In this document: positions 33,170-44,724 of the stretch, in pieces
How the letters are laid out: each line of letters begins with the position of its first letter
Position numbering within the stretch: position 1 is the first letter of the stretch
Assembly (NCBI RefSeq): GCF_000001735.4
Contig: NC_003076.8
Location: 6,386,001-6,450,000, forward strand
Length of the DNA: 64,000 bases
Direction: 5' to 3'
Origin: Arabidopsis thaliana
Lineage: Eukaryota > Streptophyta > Magnoliopsida > Brassicales > Brassicaceae
The notes under the pieces: generated by a model
What the model saw: only the letters and a program-made list of their open reading frames with translations
What the model was told of the DNA's origin: nothing
The model's database searches: none
Translations under genes and position numbers: made by a program

Positions 33170-36100
33170 TAAGATGGTGCAGAATTTTCTTACATACCAA
33201 ATATAATTGTTATTTTGATTACAAAAGTATATTTATATTTGTTCTTAATTTTAAAAATAAAATGGATAATATCAGTGTTCTTAATTTGTATCTTATTTTA
33301 AAATGAAGAAACACTTTTACAATTATGTTATTATCCATTGACTGTTATAGATTTTTTTAAATATTTATTATTATAAATGACCAGTATATGGTATTTTTGC
33401 TATTACATCATAGCAAGATGGGAACATGAAATAGTGGGCTATACAGTGCAGTCCATATTATCGCATCAAAGAAAAGCAAAAAAGAAGAGAAACTGCCAAA
33501 AGAAATAATGAAAAGTCATGATATGATCCGAAACCAAAAAAGAATATCAAGAAAAAAGAAAAAAAAAGATATATACAGCTGCATAGGAAGTGTTTGTGGG
33601 GATGCATAGAGATTAGAGATGATCGAAGCTTAGGTGATTGAGATGGTCCAATAACAAATTTGTTCATTTGAATGATACTGAAGCCTCTAGATCGACCACA
33701 TATACATCATATTGCTTTTAAAACGCGAGAATATCATAGTTTTGATATGAAGAAATCATTTTTCAACAAACATTTTCTAGAGGATTCTTTCTTAGAGAAA
33801 TATATGAAATATAGATATATAACGTAACTAGATTTTTACCCGCGGTATACCGTGAAAACAATTTATTTTTTTAAATTAATATATATATAAAAGTTTGTAA
33901 ATTGTATCTATTTATAAAATGTTTTTATTGTATAGTTTACAATTTTTATTAAGTAACGTCCTGCCAAACCCGTCTCGCCAACCCGTCCTCTAAAAAAAAC
34001 TCATTTATTTTATTAATGTTGATCTTATTTATGATATGTTTATGAATTATTGTCTAAATATTTTGTAATTTTATAGTAATTAAATGCTATCAAATATCTA
34101 TACGGTTTGATGATTATAATCATGGAGAAAAAATATCAAAAATGATAATTTTGTAGTAATTAAATGATATTAAATATTTTAGAAGTTTTATTTTAGTAAT
34201 TAATCGTGTAGTTAAGGTAGAGAGATTTTGGGAAGATTGTTAAATGTCAAATATTTAATTAGAAGATTTTCTTTCTAATTATCAAAAACAATTATTAAAT
34301 GCCAGTGACAGCCGCTGTAAATAAATCCCAACTTTAAAATTTATTTCATAAAGTGGCTGCAAAAATGTATATATAAATAGTTAATACCATTCATTATGTT
34401 TGGATAATGGTATGTGGCAACAAAAAAATCTTCTATATGTCATGTTCAAATGAGATAATTTTCTTTGAAATAATATTTGTAAAAGATAATAAGCAAAACA
34501 ATATCAAAGTCGTTTTCAGCTTTTGTAGTTCCCACTCCCAGGCCCATGGTTGGCTTTGCTCGGTCTTTCTTTCTGTTTTCTACGATTGTATTTTGAATAA
34601 ATAAGTAAATAATACAAACTAGTGGCTGTATTTTATTTTACAATTTAATAAAATGATAATGACGTTTATAATATCAATACAAATATGCCATTCACTGTTT
34701 TGCTATTCAATTTACGTTATATTATTGATCAATATTGCGTTTTATTTTTTTGTGTATATGATTTTAATATAGTTTAAATTCTATAGAAAAGTCAAAAACA
34801 TAATATATACATGATAATCAAAATCTAAAATCATCCATAGACGTGGTTCAATAGCTAAAGCAGTTAAGTTATGGTATTTAATATATGCAGTTTAATCTAC
34901 AGTAACCGCGAAAAAGGAATTTTTTTTGTTCTGTTTGATTCGACCGATAAAAACGATTTTACATGGGTCGGATAAAACATAAATCAGTTATTTTGTTTAA
35001 CAAAGTTTTAAAAACAATTTTCTCAAAGTGTGCATGTTAAAATTTACATCTATTATAAAAAAAAACATAAAATCAATTTATTCATTATCAAATTGTTTTG
35101 AATAAGAAATCCAATTAACTCAACAACCTCAAACTATACATTTTTAACATTTATGTTGGTCTACCTTGTGGTCTCTGATATTTGGCACGAAATAGTATAG
35201 GTCTTTTTTATCTTATACATTTCTAGGTTGTTGTCACCAAACCATTTATGTATTATTTTATGGTTTTCCCTTTTTGTGTGTGTGTGATATTTTTCTTAAC
35301 AAATGGTCGAAAATCTTCAGCAACTCAACCATCTTTCTGTTCAAATAAAGGCTTACTTTCTTCCTTGGAATTCAATAGTTTATTTAGGTTATGTAATTCG
35401 GAACAAACAATATGAACAGTCTAAAGTTGGCTGATATGAAATATGAAGACCGTGGGCCAAACCCCGAAACATAAACAACGGGCGTCGACTGTTCGTCTAG
35501 TATTCTTTCTTTACATTTCCAGTTGAAAATATTATTACAAAAACTTCAAATTATTGATTAAATTACGTAGGACATGGTTTTGAATCTCTAGTTTCACAAA
35601 TGGGCAAACGAAATTGAATAAGTTCTTCTCAAGGACGAAAATTTTGATTTTAAATTTTTTAATTATGATCAGCATGCAGCCAATTATTACATATAGATAC
35701 CCAAGATGGCAAGATCCAACAATCATCGTACTAATTCGTTTTTAATTATATACTGATATACACAGAAATATTTGGATCACGTTGCTGTTGTATTTTATTT
35801 TTCTAAAAGAGGTTTATTGTTTATCTGACAAATCTTATTCTCTGGATGAAGTTAATTTATGTAAGAAAAGAAAGATTCATAAAGTTGATGATACTACAAA
35901 CCAATCGTTGATGATAAATGTCCATTTAAATTAGGTTCAAGTTGCTTTCAGATCACAATCTCTCCCTCCCTCCTAGTTCATTGGCTCATAAAAAACACAT
36001 ATGATATTTTTTTCAAACTATAATAATACTATTTTAAAGCATGGGATAATAATTATACAAATAGTTAGAGAGTATGCTTTTGTTAGAAAAAACTAGAAAA

Positions 36101-36551
36101 ACAAATATGTATACTGGTTTTGAAACACTCTTAAGATCGATTGTCAAAAAAAAAAAAAAAACACTCTAAGACAAATATAATTTCTCTAGTAATGGTTGGT
36201 GATTTAAATGAGAAAATAGAAAGAAAGTGGTGACACATCCGCTTGATTTAATTGACAGATTTGTTTCTCTTTTCGAAAAAAATTATCACCAATTAAATTT
36301 TTGTCAACGTTTTATTTATGTTTAAATAGACAGATTTTTTTCAAAGAAAATATCGATGGATTAAGAAAAATCATAACTTGTATAAATAGATTTTTCAATG
36401 GATAAAAAAAAAATCATATTTGCCCCAAAAAGAAAAAAATCATATACTGTACCCTTTATTCACACCCTACAAGTTATGTTTCCCACCTGTTAATTACATA
36501 TTTAGTTTCAGTTATGATTTTTTGCTGGTTTTCTTATAAAGGGTAAACAAT
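33170..36551. other. Long AT-rich intergenic region
   Basis: No gene is supported. It contains a Helitron-like terminus near 33828; the remainder is AT-rich sequence with chance open frames only (for example near 35.5-35.7 kb). Confidence 0.45.
33828..33870 (-). mobile_element. Helitron-like 3' terminus
   Basis: On the minus strand this reads a stem-forming CGGTATACCG palindrome, then CGGGTAAAAAT and a terminal CTAG followed by T. Hairpin plus CTRR before a host T is the hallmark of plant Helitron 3' ends. The matching 5' end (TC) was not found, so only the terminus is called and the extent is unknown. Confidence 0.5.
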
Positions 36552-36758
36552 CAGGGGCAGAGATACATGCATAGCAAGGGGGTTAATTGACCCTTATGAA
36601 TTTATAAAAACTATTTATTTATTTGTATTTTTAAAAGCAAAATTTATAAAAAAATAGTTTAAAATATGCTTATTGACCTCCATAAAAATTATTTTGAAAT
36701 AGATTTTAGTCATTAGTTAAAATTGATCCCAATAAAATAATGACTAGCTCGGCCACTG
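36552..36758. mobile_element. hAT-type MITE
   Basis: A 207-bp element. Its ends are CAGGGGCAGAG and, complemented from the right, CAGTGGCCGAG: 11-bp terminal inverted repeats with two mismatches, typical of hAT elements. It is flanked by 8-bp duplications TAAACAAT (36544-36551) and CAAACAAT (36759-36766), 7 of 8 matching. The interior is AT-rich and non-coding. It is non-autonomous and would have needed a transposase in trans. Confidence 0.85.
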
Positions 36759-36766
36759 CAAACAAT

Positions 36767-37236
36767 ATTACAATAGGGCGAAGTAATTGGTTAAAAAGTA
36801 AATACAATAAGTTGTAGAGTGTTAATAAACTAAAGTTGATGTTATTCTTTCTTTTTCATTTTTACGAAAAGTGGATGTTACCTTAAAAATGGTTACGTTA
36901 AATTTCAAATATAAATACATTTTAGGATTCGGTTTAAATAATTATAATTAGAATAATTTTTCAAATAAAACATTTTGATTTTTGAGAATTATTAAAAAGG
37001 AGGATGGATAAGACAAGAGACCACAAATGGCAAGATTGGTCCCACAATGTTAGAATCTAACGCTCCAGAATGATTCCATCTCTTCCGTGTGAGACCCACG
37101 TATTTGTGCTGCGTCACTGCCCATACGATGACGTATCGACGTTAATTTCAGTGTAATAAGAAGAAGAATCAAGAGAGAAGAAGATTCACAAAGACGAAAT
37201 GACGTAAATACCCTCCATATCATCTCCTTCCCTTCC
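36767..37236. other. Intergenic and upstream promoter of AILP1
   Basis: The distal half is AT-rich. From about 37010 the sequence becomes GC-richer, with CCCACGTA and GACGTA elements (37097-37140) before the TATA box. These ACGT cores are the type bound by bZIP factors; any link to stress or hormone response is inference. Confidence 0.45.
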
Positions 37237-37329
37237 TATATTTAAACACCATCATACATCTCTCTCTCCTTTGTCTCGTCTTCCATGTCCGATATATCGT
37301 TACCAGAGAAAGAGAGCTCAGAGATTTAG
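37237..37329 (+). promoter_or_regulatory. AILP1 core promoter and upstream ORF
   Basis: A CTATATTTAAA TATA box at 37237-37246 is followed by a CT-rich leader. An upstream ATG at 37285 opens a 14-codon frame ending with TAG at 37327-37329, which is 68 bases before the main ATG at 37398. If transcription starts about 30 bases after the TATA box, this uORF is in the mRNA and could reduce translation. Confidence 0.55.
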
Positions 37330-37397
37330 TTAGCTTAATTTTTCTTTTCGTTTTGAAATTAAGGAAGTGATTGTTATCACCGGAGGAGAGAGAGAAA

Positions 37398-39785
37398 ATG
37401 TTGGGAATTTTCAGTGGAGCTATAGTATCGCCGCCGGAAGAGTTAGTGGCTGCCGGAAGCAGAACTCCGTCGCCGAAAACAACCGGATCAACTTTAGTAA
37501 ACCGGTTCGTCGAGAAAAATCCATCCGCTGTTTCTGTACAAGTCGGCGACTATGTTCAGCTTGCTTACAGCCATCACAACGAGAGTCCTCTCCGGCCTAG
37601 GTAAGTCTCGCCGGCGATTTTTCTTATGTTCATATCTATTAAAACTTGGCCTTTTACGATGGTCCCAAAGTTTCTACCGTCGGTTCGCTATGATCGGACG
37701 GTGATGAGATCATCGTCGAGCCTTTAAATTTCGCTGACAAATAAAAGTCAATTGCATATTTGCATGTATGGACCATATTTCATTTGATTTCGTCCGATTT
37801 TCTTATCTAATTTGTTTTAAGAAGATAGGGTATTAGTGAAAATTATCTAATTAGATACTAAATTTTGTAGATAATTTTTCTACTAGATTCCGAATTACAT
37901 AATTGTGGTATTCTTTTCTTCAAAGCACTCCACTTAACTTAGGGTGATGTATGTTTGTGTTATGGTGTGTGGACCCAAACAATAATTTATAGAGTAAGTC
38001 CGAATAAAATTTTCTCAAATCATATATATCTTTTTAGAAATATGCATATACAAGGTACATCATAGGTAGCTTTATTGAAATGTACCGATCCAAATTTGTA
38101 TGGATAATTCTTATTGGAAATTAAAAATGATAAATATTTATCCAAGTAAAGTTAGCTCATTGGTTAAAAAGGATTTCTTTCAATCTTCATGGAAACAAGA
38201 TTTGAGTGAGATGATGTGAATAAACTAGAGATAATTTACATTAATTGTTACCTAGCAAACTTTGGACTGAAGATCCAAAATTTCTTTGATACCTCAAAAT
38301 ATAAATTTAGTAGTTGACTCTGTCGGTGACGGTGGTGGCACAAGGACACGTCTCAGAAGTTGTGTTAGTCACCAAAAGATTCACAAGCCTCTCATGACTC
38401 ATTACTGAATTGGTCATGTACTTATGTCACTTAGAATCCGATCACAAAGAAAATATTAGCATAAGAATAATCAATATTAAAATTATACAGTCAAATTTAT
38501 AAAATATAACCACAACCAATCAAACACCAAGATTCCGTATGTTGGCCATATTAAGTCCCAACCAACATTTTTTAAAACATAACTTCAACAATCACAACAA
38601 TGACCGATCACTCAATCAAACAATAAATCGTGGCTAAATATTACATTTACAAATTTCTATATGGTTACAACTATAGGGACTGTATGTATTTTGGTTTTTG
38701 GATATGACCAAACTACAAAGACAACTTTGGTTGGTCCACCAAACCCTGCAATAAAATCCCACGACCATTAATAGCCTTATGCACAACACTCTATCTTTAG
38801 CTTTTACCCATATCAAGCATACCAATACATTCATAATTGCATGTCTATTTAAAGATTTGCTGCTGACTGATCGGTCTGACTATTCGCATTTATAACTTCA
38901 GTCAATTATTTGCAATACTATTCTCTATATTTTGCTCAAGTTCAGTTAATTTGGACTTTGTTGATATACATATAGGCTTGTCTTAAGATGTTTTTCTGAA
39001 ATGATACAGATCATTTGGAGCTAAGGATGAAATATTCTGCTTGTTCCAAGGCTCACTTGACAACCTAGGAAGCTTGAAACAGCAGTACGGGCTTGCAAAA
39101 AACGCAAACGAGGTTCTCTTGGTCATCGAGGCTTATAAGACTCTCCGTGACAGAGCTCCTTACCCGGCTAACCACGTTGTTGCTCACCTAAGTGGCGATT
39201 TCGCCTTTGTGGTCTTTGATAAATCAACCTCCACTCTGTTTGTAGCCTCTGTAAGTTCTTTTAACCCCCTGATAAACACTTTTTAAACTGTGAAGTAGAT
39301 TGAATCTAATGGTAACAAAAAACGGTGTTTGATTTGCTGCAGGACCAAGTTGGCAAGGTTCCATTGTATTGGGGAATAACAGCTGATGGCTATGTGGCAT
39401 TTGCTGATGATGTTGACTTACTAAAAGGTGCTTGTGGCAAGTCTCTTGCGTCTTTCCCTCAAGGTTCGTTTTTCAGTTTTGTTTGTTCACTCCTAAATTC
39501 AAGATTTTTGGGGCATCACCCGCTCAATGGTTTTGTATGCGTGTTTTGCAGGCTGTTATTACTCGACGGCATTAGGTGGGCTTAGGAGCTTCGAGAACCC
39601 TAAGAACAAGATCACTGCAGTTCCTGCTAATGAGGGAGAAATTTGGGGAGCTACCTTCAAGGTGATTGATTCTTCAAAACTAAATCATATTTTAGTATTT
39701 TTGTTTAGCAACATCTAAAAAGCTTATATAACACAAACTTTGGTGGTGGGAACAGGTGGAAGGAGCAACAGTTCTTGCAGATTGA
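37398..39785 (+). CDS. AILP1: Aluminium-induced protein with YGL and LRDR motifs (DUF3700)
   Basis: Five exons (37398-37600, 39010-39250, 39343-39463, 39552-39661, 39756-39785) encode 234 aa. The first intron is long, about 1.4 kb. The family hallmarks are visible: YGL at residues 94-96 and LRDR at 113-116, in a class II glutamine-amidotransferase-like fold. The initiator is followed by Leu-Gly rather than Cys, so there is no N-terminal nucleophile and amidotransferase activity is doubtful. Relatives are induced by aluminium, auxin withdrawal or low sugar; the biochemical role is unsettled. The ATG at 37398 begins the family-typical N-terminus. Remembered as AT5G19140. It converges on the next gene with a gap of about 590 bases, which holds the two 3' UTRs and nothing else I can recognise. 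Confidence 0.95.
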
Positions 39786-40378
39786 AAATGAAAGAGAAAC
39801 ACAAAAGAAGTTTCATGTCTCTTAAAGCTCTCGAACTGTAACAGCACAAACAAAAAAAAATATGTAGGAAAAACAAAAAGCTGTTCTATGAGTACTTGAA
39901 GCTATCAATGGTTGGTGATAATGTGTGTAGTGTTGTATCTCTCTTATGTCTTATGCTTCTTTGTACAGCACGTGTGTGTCTTCTGGTGTTATTAGTGTCT
40001 TCTTCCTAATAAGTTAATGTCTCTGAAACAAAAATCTACCTTCTCTTGATCCTTTTGCCTCTGTTTCTATAGTAAATCTCACAATGGTAATGAGGAAGAA
40101 CAGGCGATATCTCTGTTTCTATCGTAATCTTTACTTGGTAATCACAGCATTCAAGTTTTATTATTCAGAAAAAACAATTGTGAGGTAAATAGACACAAGA
40201 GAACAGACACTTCTAAAGTTTCCCACAGACAATAAGATGTTGTAGAAGGCAAGACAACTCTACTTCATGTGTTCTGAGATTAAGATGCAGGGCAGATATC
40301 CTCCAAACTGTCGAAAAAAGTCGATAAAACATTATGATTGAGACGAAATGTTTTTGTGGATTCTCTAATGCAGCAGTT

Positions 40379-42402
40379 TCAGTAAGAAAGAAATCCATAC
40401 CTCTCCCCTAAACATTCGATAATGTCGCTTGTGAGAGTTGATCTCTTATGTTTTGTAAAGGCCAGAGATGCAGCCTTTCTGAGAAGGCCAGATGCAGCTA
40501 TGCATCCCAAGATAGCTGGATTCTCAGAGGGACTGAAATTTTGTTGGGTTTCAGAGATTGTCAAAACCACTTTGCACAGTCAATAATTGAGTTAGAAATG
40601 AAAGTTTGCGCAGAGCCAATATAGGATGTATCTAACCTTTCAGGATCGGATTTAAGCTGTTGTGCCCATGACAAAAACACTGCAACACTATATGAAACCA
40701 AATCCATTAGGCAGACTATCAGTGGCTACAAAAGTTGAACTTTTAACCGTGGTAACCCGAGCAATCTAATGATACTGGATCAAAGAGTGGTGAGCTCACC
40801 CTCCAGAGAGAATATCGCCTTGTCCACCACAGCGCCTTGGTGAACCATATATGCTTACTGATTTTACTACAAAAATAGAGATAATCACACCTCACGGTCT
40901 CAACGTCCTCTAACGGAAAGATACAATAGCTAAAAAGTTACTCACCTGTCTCCCCATTGCTTATAAGATCAGATTTCCCTTTCCTGAGAATCGTGACACC
41001 ACCAATCCTGAATGACACAGACGAATAACATTATTATCACCAGAGTTTTTGGTTCCAAATCACCAGATGAGCCTGGTGATGTGTGTGTGAGATACTTCCA
41101 TAGTGCCCTCTAGATGACCTATGAAGTCATTTTTGTACTTACTGTTTGGCCAAAGAACGTAACTGATCTTCAGCATTTTGTTCATCTACTTCACAATTCA
41201 GTACTTTTTGAACCAGGCGCTTATACTCATTCACATTTGGGGTTAAGACAGCAAGCGGATAGCTGTGGACAAGATCAATGGAATTTGTTACAAGAAACAG
41301 CCCGTCCTGCGGAATCGCCATAGTCAGAAGATTATACAATCAAAACTTGGAAAAAGACAAGAGCCTATCAAATCCTTACTTAATGCTATGTATCATTGCT
41401 TACCCCATCTATAACAAAAGGAACATTGGACTTTTTGGCAAGAAGCATGATAATACTCACACATTCCTGGAAATACAGAGTCACATAACTCGTAAGTCCA
41501 CCACCAAAGTAATGACAAATCAAATTCTGTAATGTGATTAAGCAAGGGTAGATGAATCTTTACCAGGAGAAATGGATCTCTTCCCAAACCAGGACCAATA
41601 ACAAGACAATCAAATCTTTCCATCCATTTACCGACTTCTCCAAGCACTTTATCTTGAACTTCTCTTTTATCTTCTTCACTGAGTTGACTATATACAGATA
41701 TGAAACCGGGTATTGTAATAAAAACATACGGAACAAAACCACATAGTTAGAAGTAGCACACACTGTGGAATGGAGTATTCACCTGATGCTATATGATTCC
41801 TCAAGAACAGGGTGAACTATAAGCTCAGGACTATAGCTCTTTATAACAGGAGCTGCATCTTTCGTGCAGAATACATGAGACAAATCAGCACCCTACAGTT
41901 TTACAGATATGAAACCACTCTTCACTTTTATGTAGACAGAAGCAGTGATGGCTAATAGAAAACGAAACTACTAACGATTTTCAAAGCTGAAATGGCAGCG
42001 AAGTATGGAGCTCCTGTGTATTCACGACATCCTCCAATCACAGCTATCTTCCCTGACACAAGATCAATTCCAACACATGAGCTAAAACATCAAAGTAACC
42101 TGAAAAAACTCAAACTTTAAAATCCTAAAGTTTCGAATTTGATAAATTTCTGATGACACAATTGAATAGAGCAAGCACTAACCAGCTTGGCCTTTGTGTC
42201 GTTTGAGATCGAGCGATGGCGTCACGGTTCTAAGAACACTCTCAGCGTCGGCCTCTGATGTGGAACTCATTGCTCTGATGATTGGTGACCCACAAAGCGT
42301 TCGTACCAAGAACTCTTGCCTTCTGAGCACACTTGAAGAAGAAGAAGGTGAATGAGAAGTCAATCGTACCAAGCCAGAGATGATACTGGGCTTCACCAAC
42401 AT
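40379..42402 (-). CDS. NAXD: ATP-dependent (S)-NAD(P)H-hydrate dehydratase (NAXD/CARKD, pfkB-like)
   Basis: Ten exons on the minus strand give 363 aa: 42402-42183, 42052-41976, 41892-41783, 41687-41564, 41466-41404, 41306-41143, 41007-40946, 40866-40800, 40687-40637, 40532-40379. The enzyme dehydrates the damaged cofactor NADHX or NADPHX back to NAD(P)H using ATP. Family motifs are in order: [10 protein letters not shown] near residue 80, GPGLGRD, VIDGDGL, LTPN.NE, and GGQGDILSG with the likely catalytic Asp at about 291. The Ser/Arg-rich, acid-poor N-terminus (about 45 residues) looks like an organelle transit peptide, fitting the known plastid, mitochondrial and cytosolic isoforms. All splice sites are GT-AG with consistent phase. 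Remembered as AT5G19150. It shares a short divergent promoter with the gene at 42572. Confidence 0.94.
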
Positions 42403-42571
42403 CAGATTCTCTCGTTGAGGGCCGAGAAAGCCACCGCTTCCGATACAGCACCGAGAAGTGAACTCTCTGTTTGGTTAAGAAGGTTTCGTTTTTATTTAAT
42501 TATTTTATAGGAAAGAGGAAAAAAAAAGCAAACTTTTTCAGAGTCGGAGGTTTCAGACAGAGAGGAAGAAG
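42403..42571. promoter_or_regulatory. Short bidirectional promoter
   Basis: Only 169 bases separate the ATGs of the dehydratase gene (minus) and the micro-membrane-protein gene (plus). Both leaders and core promoters must fit here or overlap the coding regions. A run of AAAAAAAGC and AT-rich sequence at 42490-42530 lies near the middle. Confidence 0.65.
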
Positions 42572-43547
42572 ATGAAGCGGACGGTGATGGACAACGCGAT
42601 TCGATCATCGGTGGTGGTGTTGGGATCATTGGCCTTTGGTTACTTGTCACTGGAGCTTGGTTACAAGCCTTTCCTTGAAAAGGCTGAACAATACGAAAGA
42701 TCTCTTCAGTCTTCTCAACAACATCAACAACAAGGTCTTGTGTTATCTCTCTCTCTCTCAATCGCTTGCTCTTAATTGTTCTGCTTCTGTTTCATTTCAG
42801 AAGAGATAGATTTATGCTGTGAGCGATTGATGGATTATCTATTTGACTTTGGAAGTTACCAATGTGTCTCGACCAATATCATGATGCGTTAGAGATTTTT
42901 GTGAAGATGCTAATCTGGTTTTACCGTTTTAGTAATTCAAAACCTGTCTTTGTTCGGATTCAAGTTAAAGTTTTCGAGAATTGGCACTAGTACAATAGAA
43001 AGTTTCAATCTTTTTACTCTACAGTCCTGAGATCTTGCTTCAGGTTCCGATTGGTTACAATGTATGATTGCAGAAATAAATTTATGGAGTGGATTGGTAG
43101 GAATCATTTATGGAGAAAAATCGCATAATGCTAGAACATAAATTGTGATTCACGTAAATGTGTGATTAGTGAAAACATGAGTTGCAGGGTGCTGATACGA
43201 GAAGATGATTGGCCGTTTAGAGTTTCTCTGAACTGAAAACTCTTTCTCTTTCAGTTTGTTACTAAATAGTGTGTTTTCTTGGATCAATGAGCATTGAGCC
43301 CTTTATGTTCTTAGTCATTGCATAATCCATGATAGAACTTTGAGTGTTCGCTATGTTTTTCTTACTCTCTATCTTGTGGATGAACCCTTATGTTCTTAGT
43401 CGTTGCGGAATCCATAGTCTTAAAAGTTCTAACTTACAGAACTTTGAGTGTTTATTAATGTTGTTCTTACTATCTGATCTTGTAGATGAACAAGAAGAAG
43501 CGAGGTGGGACAATAGCAATGTCGAGGGGTGGGAGGAGAAAAGGTAG
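42572..43547 (+). CDS. Small single-pass membrane protein, 74 aa, function unknown
   Basis: Two exons (42572-42734 and 43486-43547) join in phase to give 74 aa; the intron has GT-AG ends. An N-terminal basic stretch precedes one hydrophobic segment (about residues 10-30). After it come a Gln/Ser-rich helix-prone region and an acidic, Trp-containing tail ending EGWEEKR. That shape is like small mitochondrial or ER tail proteins, but I do not recognise a family. It is head-to-head with the NADHX dehydratase gene, an arrangement compatible with co-expression. I believe it corresponds to AT5G19151. The intron-joined frame and clean splice sites argue that it is real; the first exon's frame continues a short way into the intron. 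Confidence 0.75.
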
Positions 43548-43793
43548 TCTTATAATCGGTTTCAATACAGACATATCAAAGTGTGTAAGGAAGAAGAACC
43601 TTATCAAAATTTTCTTCTTAATCAACCGTAAGTTCAATCTGTTAACTATCAACCATGGCCTGTTTTTATCAATCACTCAAAATCATATCTCAGTATAGTA
43701 CCGATTGCCTTAATCAGTTTGAAGTTACAAAACACTAGTGTTTAAGAACCATCCTTTATAAACAACCTAAAACAATCTCTGGTCTGTAAGAAA

Positions 43794-43988
43794 ATGGCTT
43801 CACTGATGCAAACCTTGAACAATCGTGAGCTCCATTACCAGATGCAAATCACAAACAAAGGCCATTGTGACTGCTCTCTCAATCAAAGTTCATTGGCTGA
43901 AGTTGAACTGTGGCTGGAAGCACAAGAGGAAGCAACAACGTATCTGAGATCCATCCTCTCTTACACTGCTACTAGTACTTGGTTTTAG
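43794..43988 (+). CDS. Possible 64-aa protein, function unknown
   Basis: An ATG-initiated frame with gene-like codon composition, including a Cys-x-Cys pair, an acidic Glu-rich stretch and a hydrophobic end (STWF). No domain is recognised, and no splice partners were found. It could be a small orphan gene, an exon of an unannotated transcript, or a remnant of a lost gene. It lies 246 bases downstream of the micro-membrane-protein gene on the same strand. Confidence 0.3.
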   Translation: MASLMQTLNNRELHYQMQITNKGHCDCSLNQSSLAEVELWLEAQEEATTYLRSILSYTATSTWF

Positions 43989-44724
43989 AGTCGGACCAAA
44001 TCATTAAACAAATTTCTCTTGACATTATTTAAACAAAGCGTTTTAACGACCTTGGGAGTCTAATATGACAATTAAAGGTACTAATTTGATCTTGACCGGT
44101 ACGCAACCTTTTCTCGGTTCTCACTCTCTGACTTTCATTGAATCTTGTCCCTAGACAAATAACATGTGATGTGTTCATGCTAATCTCCGCCATGGACGGC
44201 TTTAAGTCGGACTCTCGTCCTTCATTAATCTAATTACTCTTCTTTACTCATTAGAATATTCCTCCATCTAATTACTCATCAGTCACATATACACATTTTT
44301 GGACTAAAACGCTATTTTCGGTGCATGAACCAAACGCCTTAACCGTTTTAATGCGCACTAAAAAGTAACTAAAAGCTACGCCGTCTTTAGCCCCACTAAT
44401 TTTGTCACGCGCCATGATCGCGCGTGTGACAAGTTTGGATCTACGGGACCCGCCACTTAAAAGGACCCCACGATTCACACTCTCCAAGTCTCTCCCTTTA
44501 CGAAACAAGACGGTCAAGAAAAAAGTTGAGACTCTTCTCTTTTAGATTTTGAAACCGAAAATCTTAAGCTAATTACACCTTTGGATTTGTATTTGTTCGC
44601 TAATACATATACTAGTTTGACGAATCTAATATACCAAGTAAAGCTGTCTCTTTCAGCTTACTTTTTTCTACTCAGATATTAATAAAGTTAGCAACTTCTG
44701 AAGCTTCTTCTTAAAACCTCAAAG
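43989..44724. other. Intergenic, promoter of TBL11
   Basis: No gene was found. A GC-richer segment at 44390-44510 holds CGCGCGTG and GGGACCCGCC sequence. The last 150 bases are CT-rich leader-like sequence before the TBL11 ATG. Confidence 0.45.

Noticed and set aside
35452-35505. Candidate second Helitron end (CTAG after GTCGAC palindrome)
   Set aside because: The hairpin is weak and not placed at the usual distance from the terminus.
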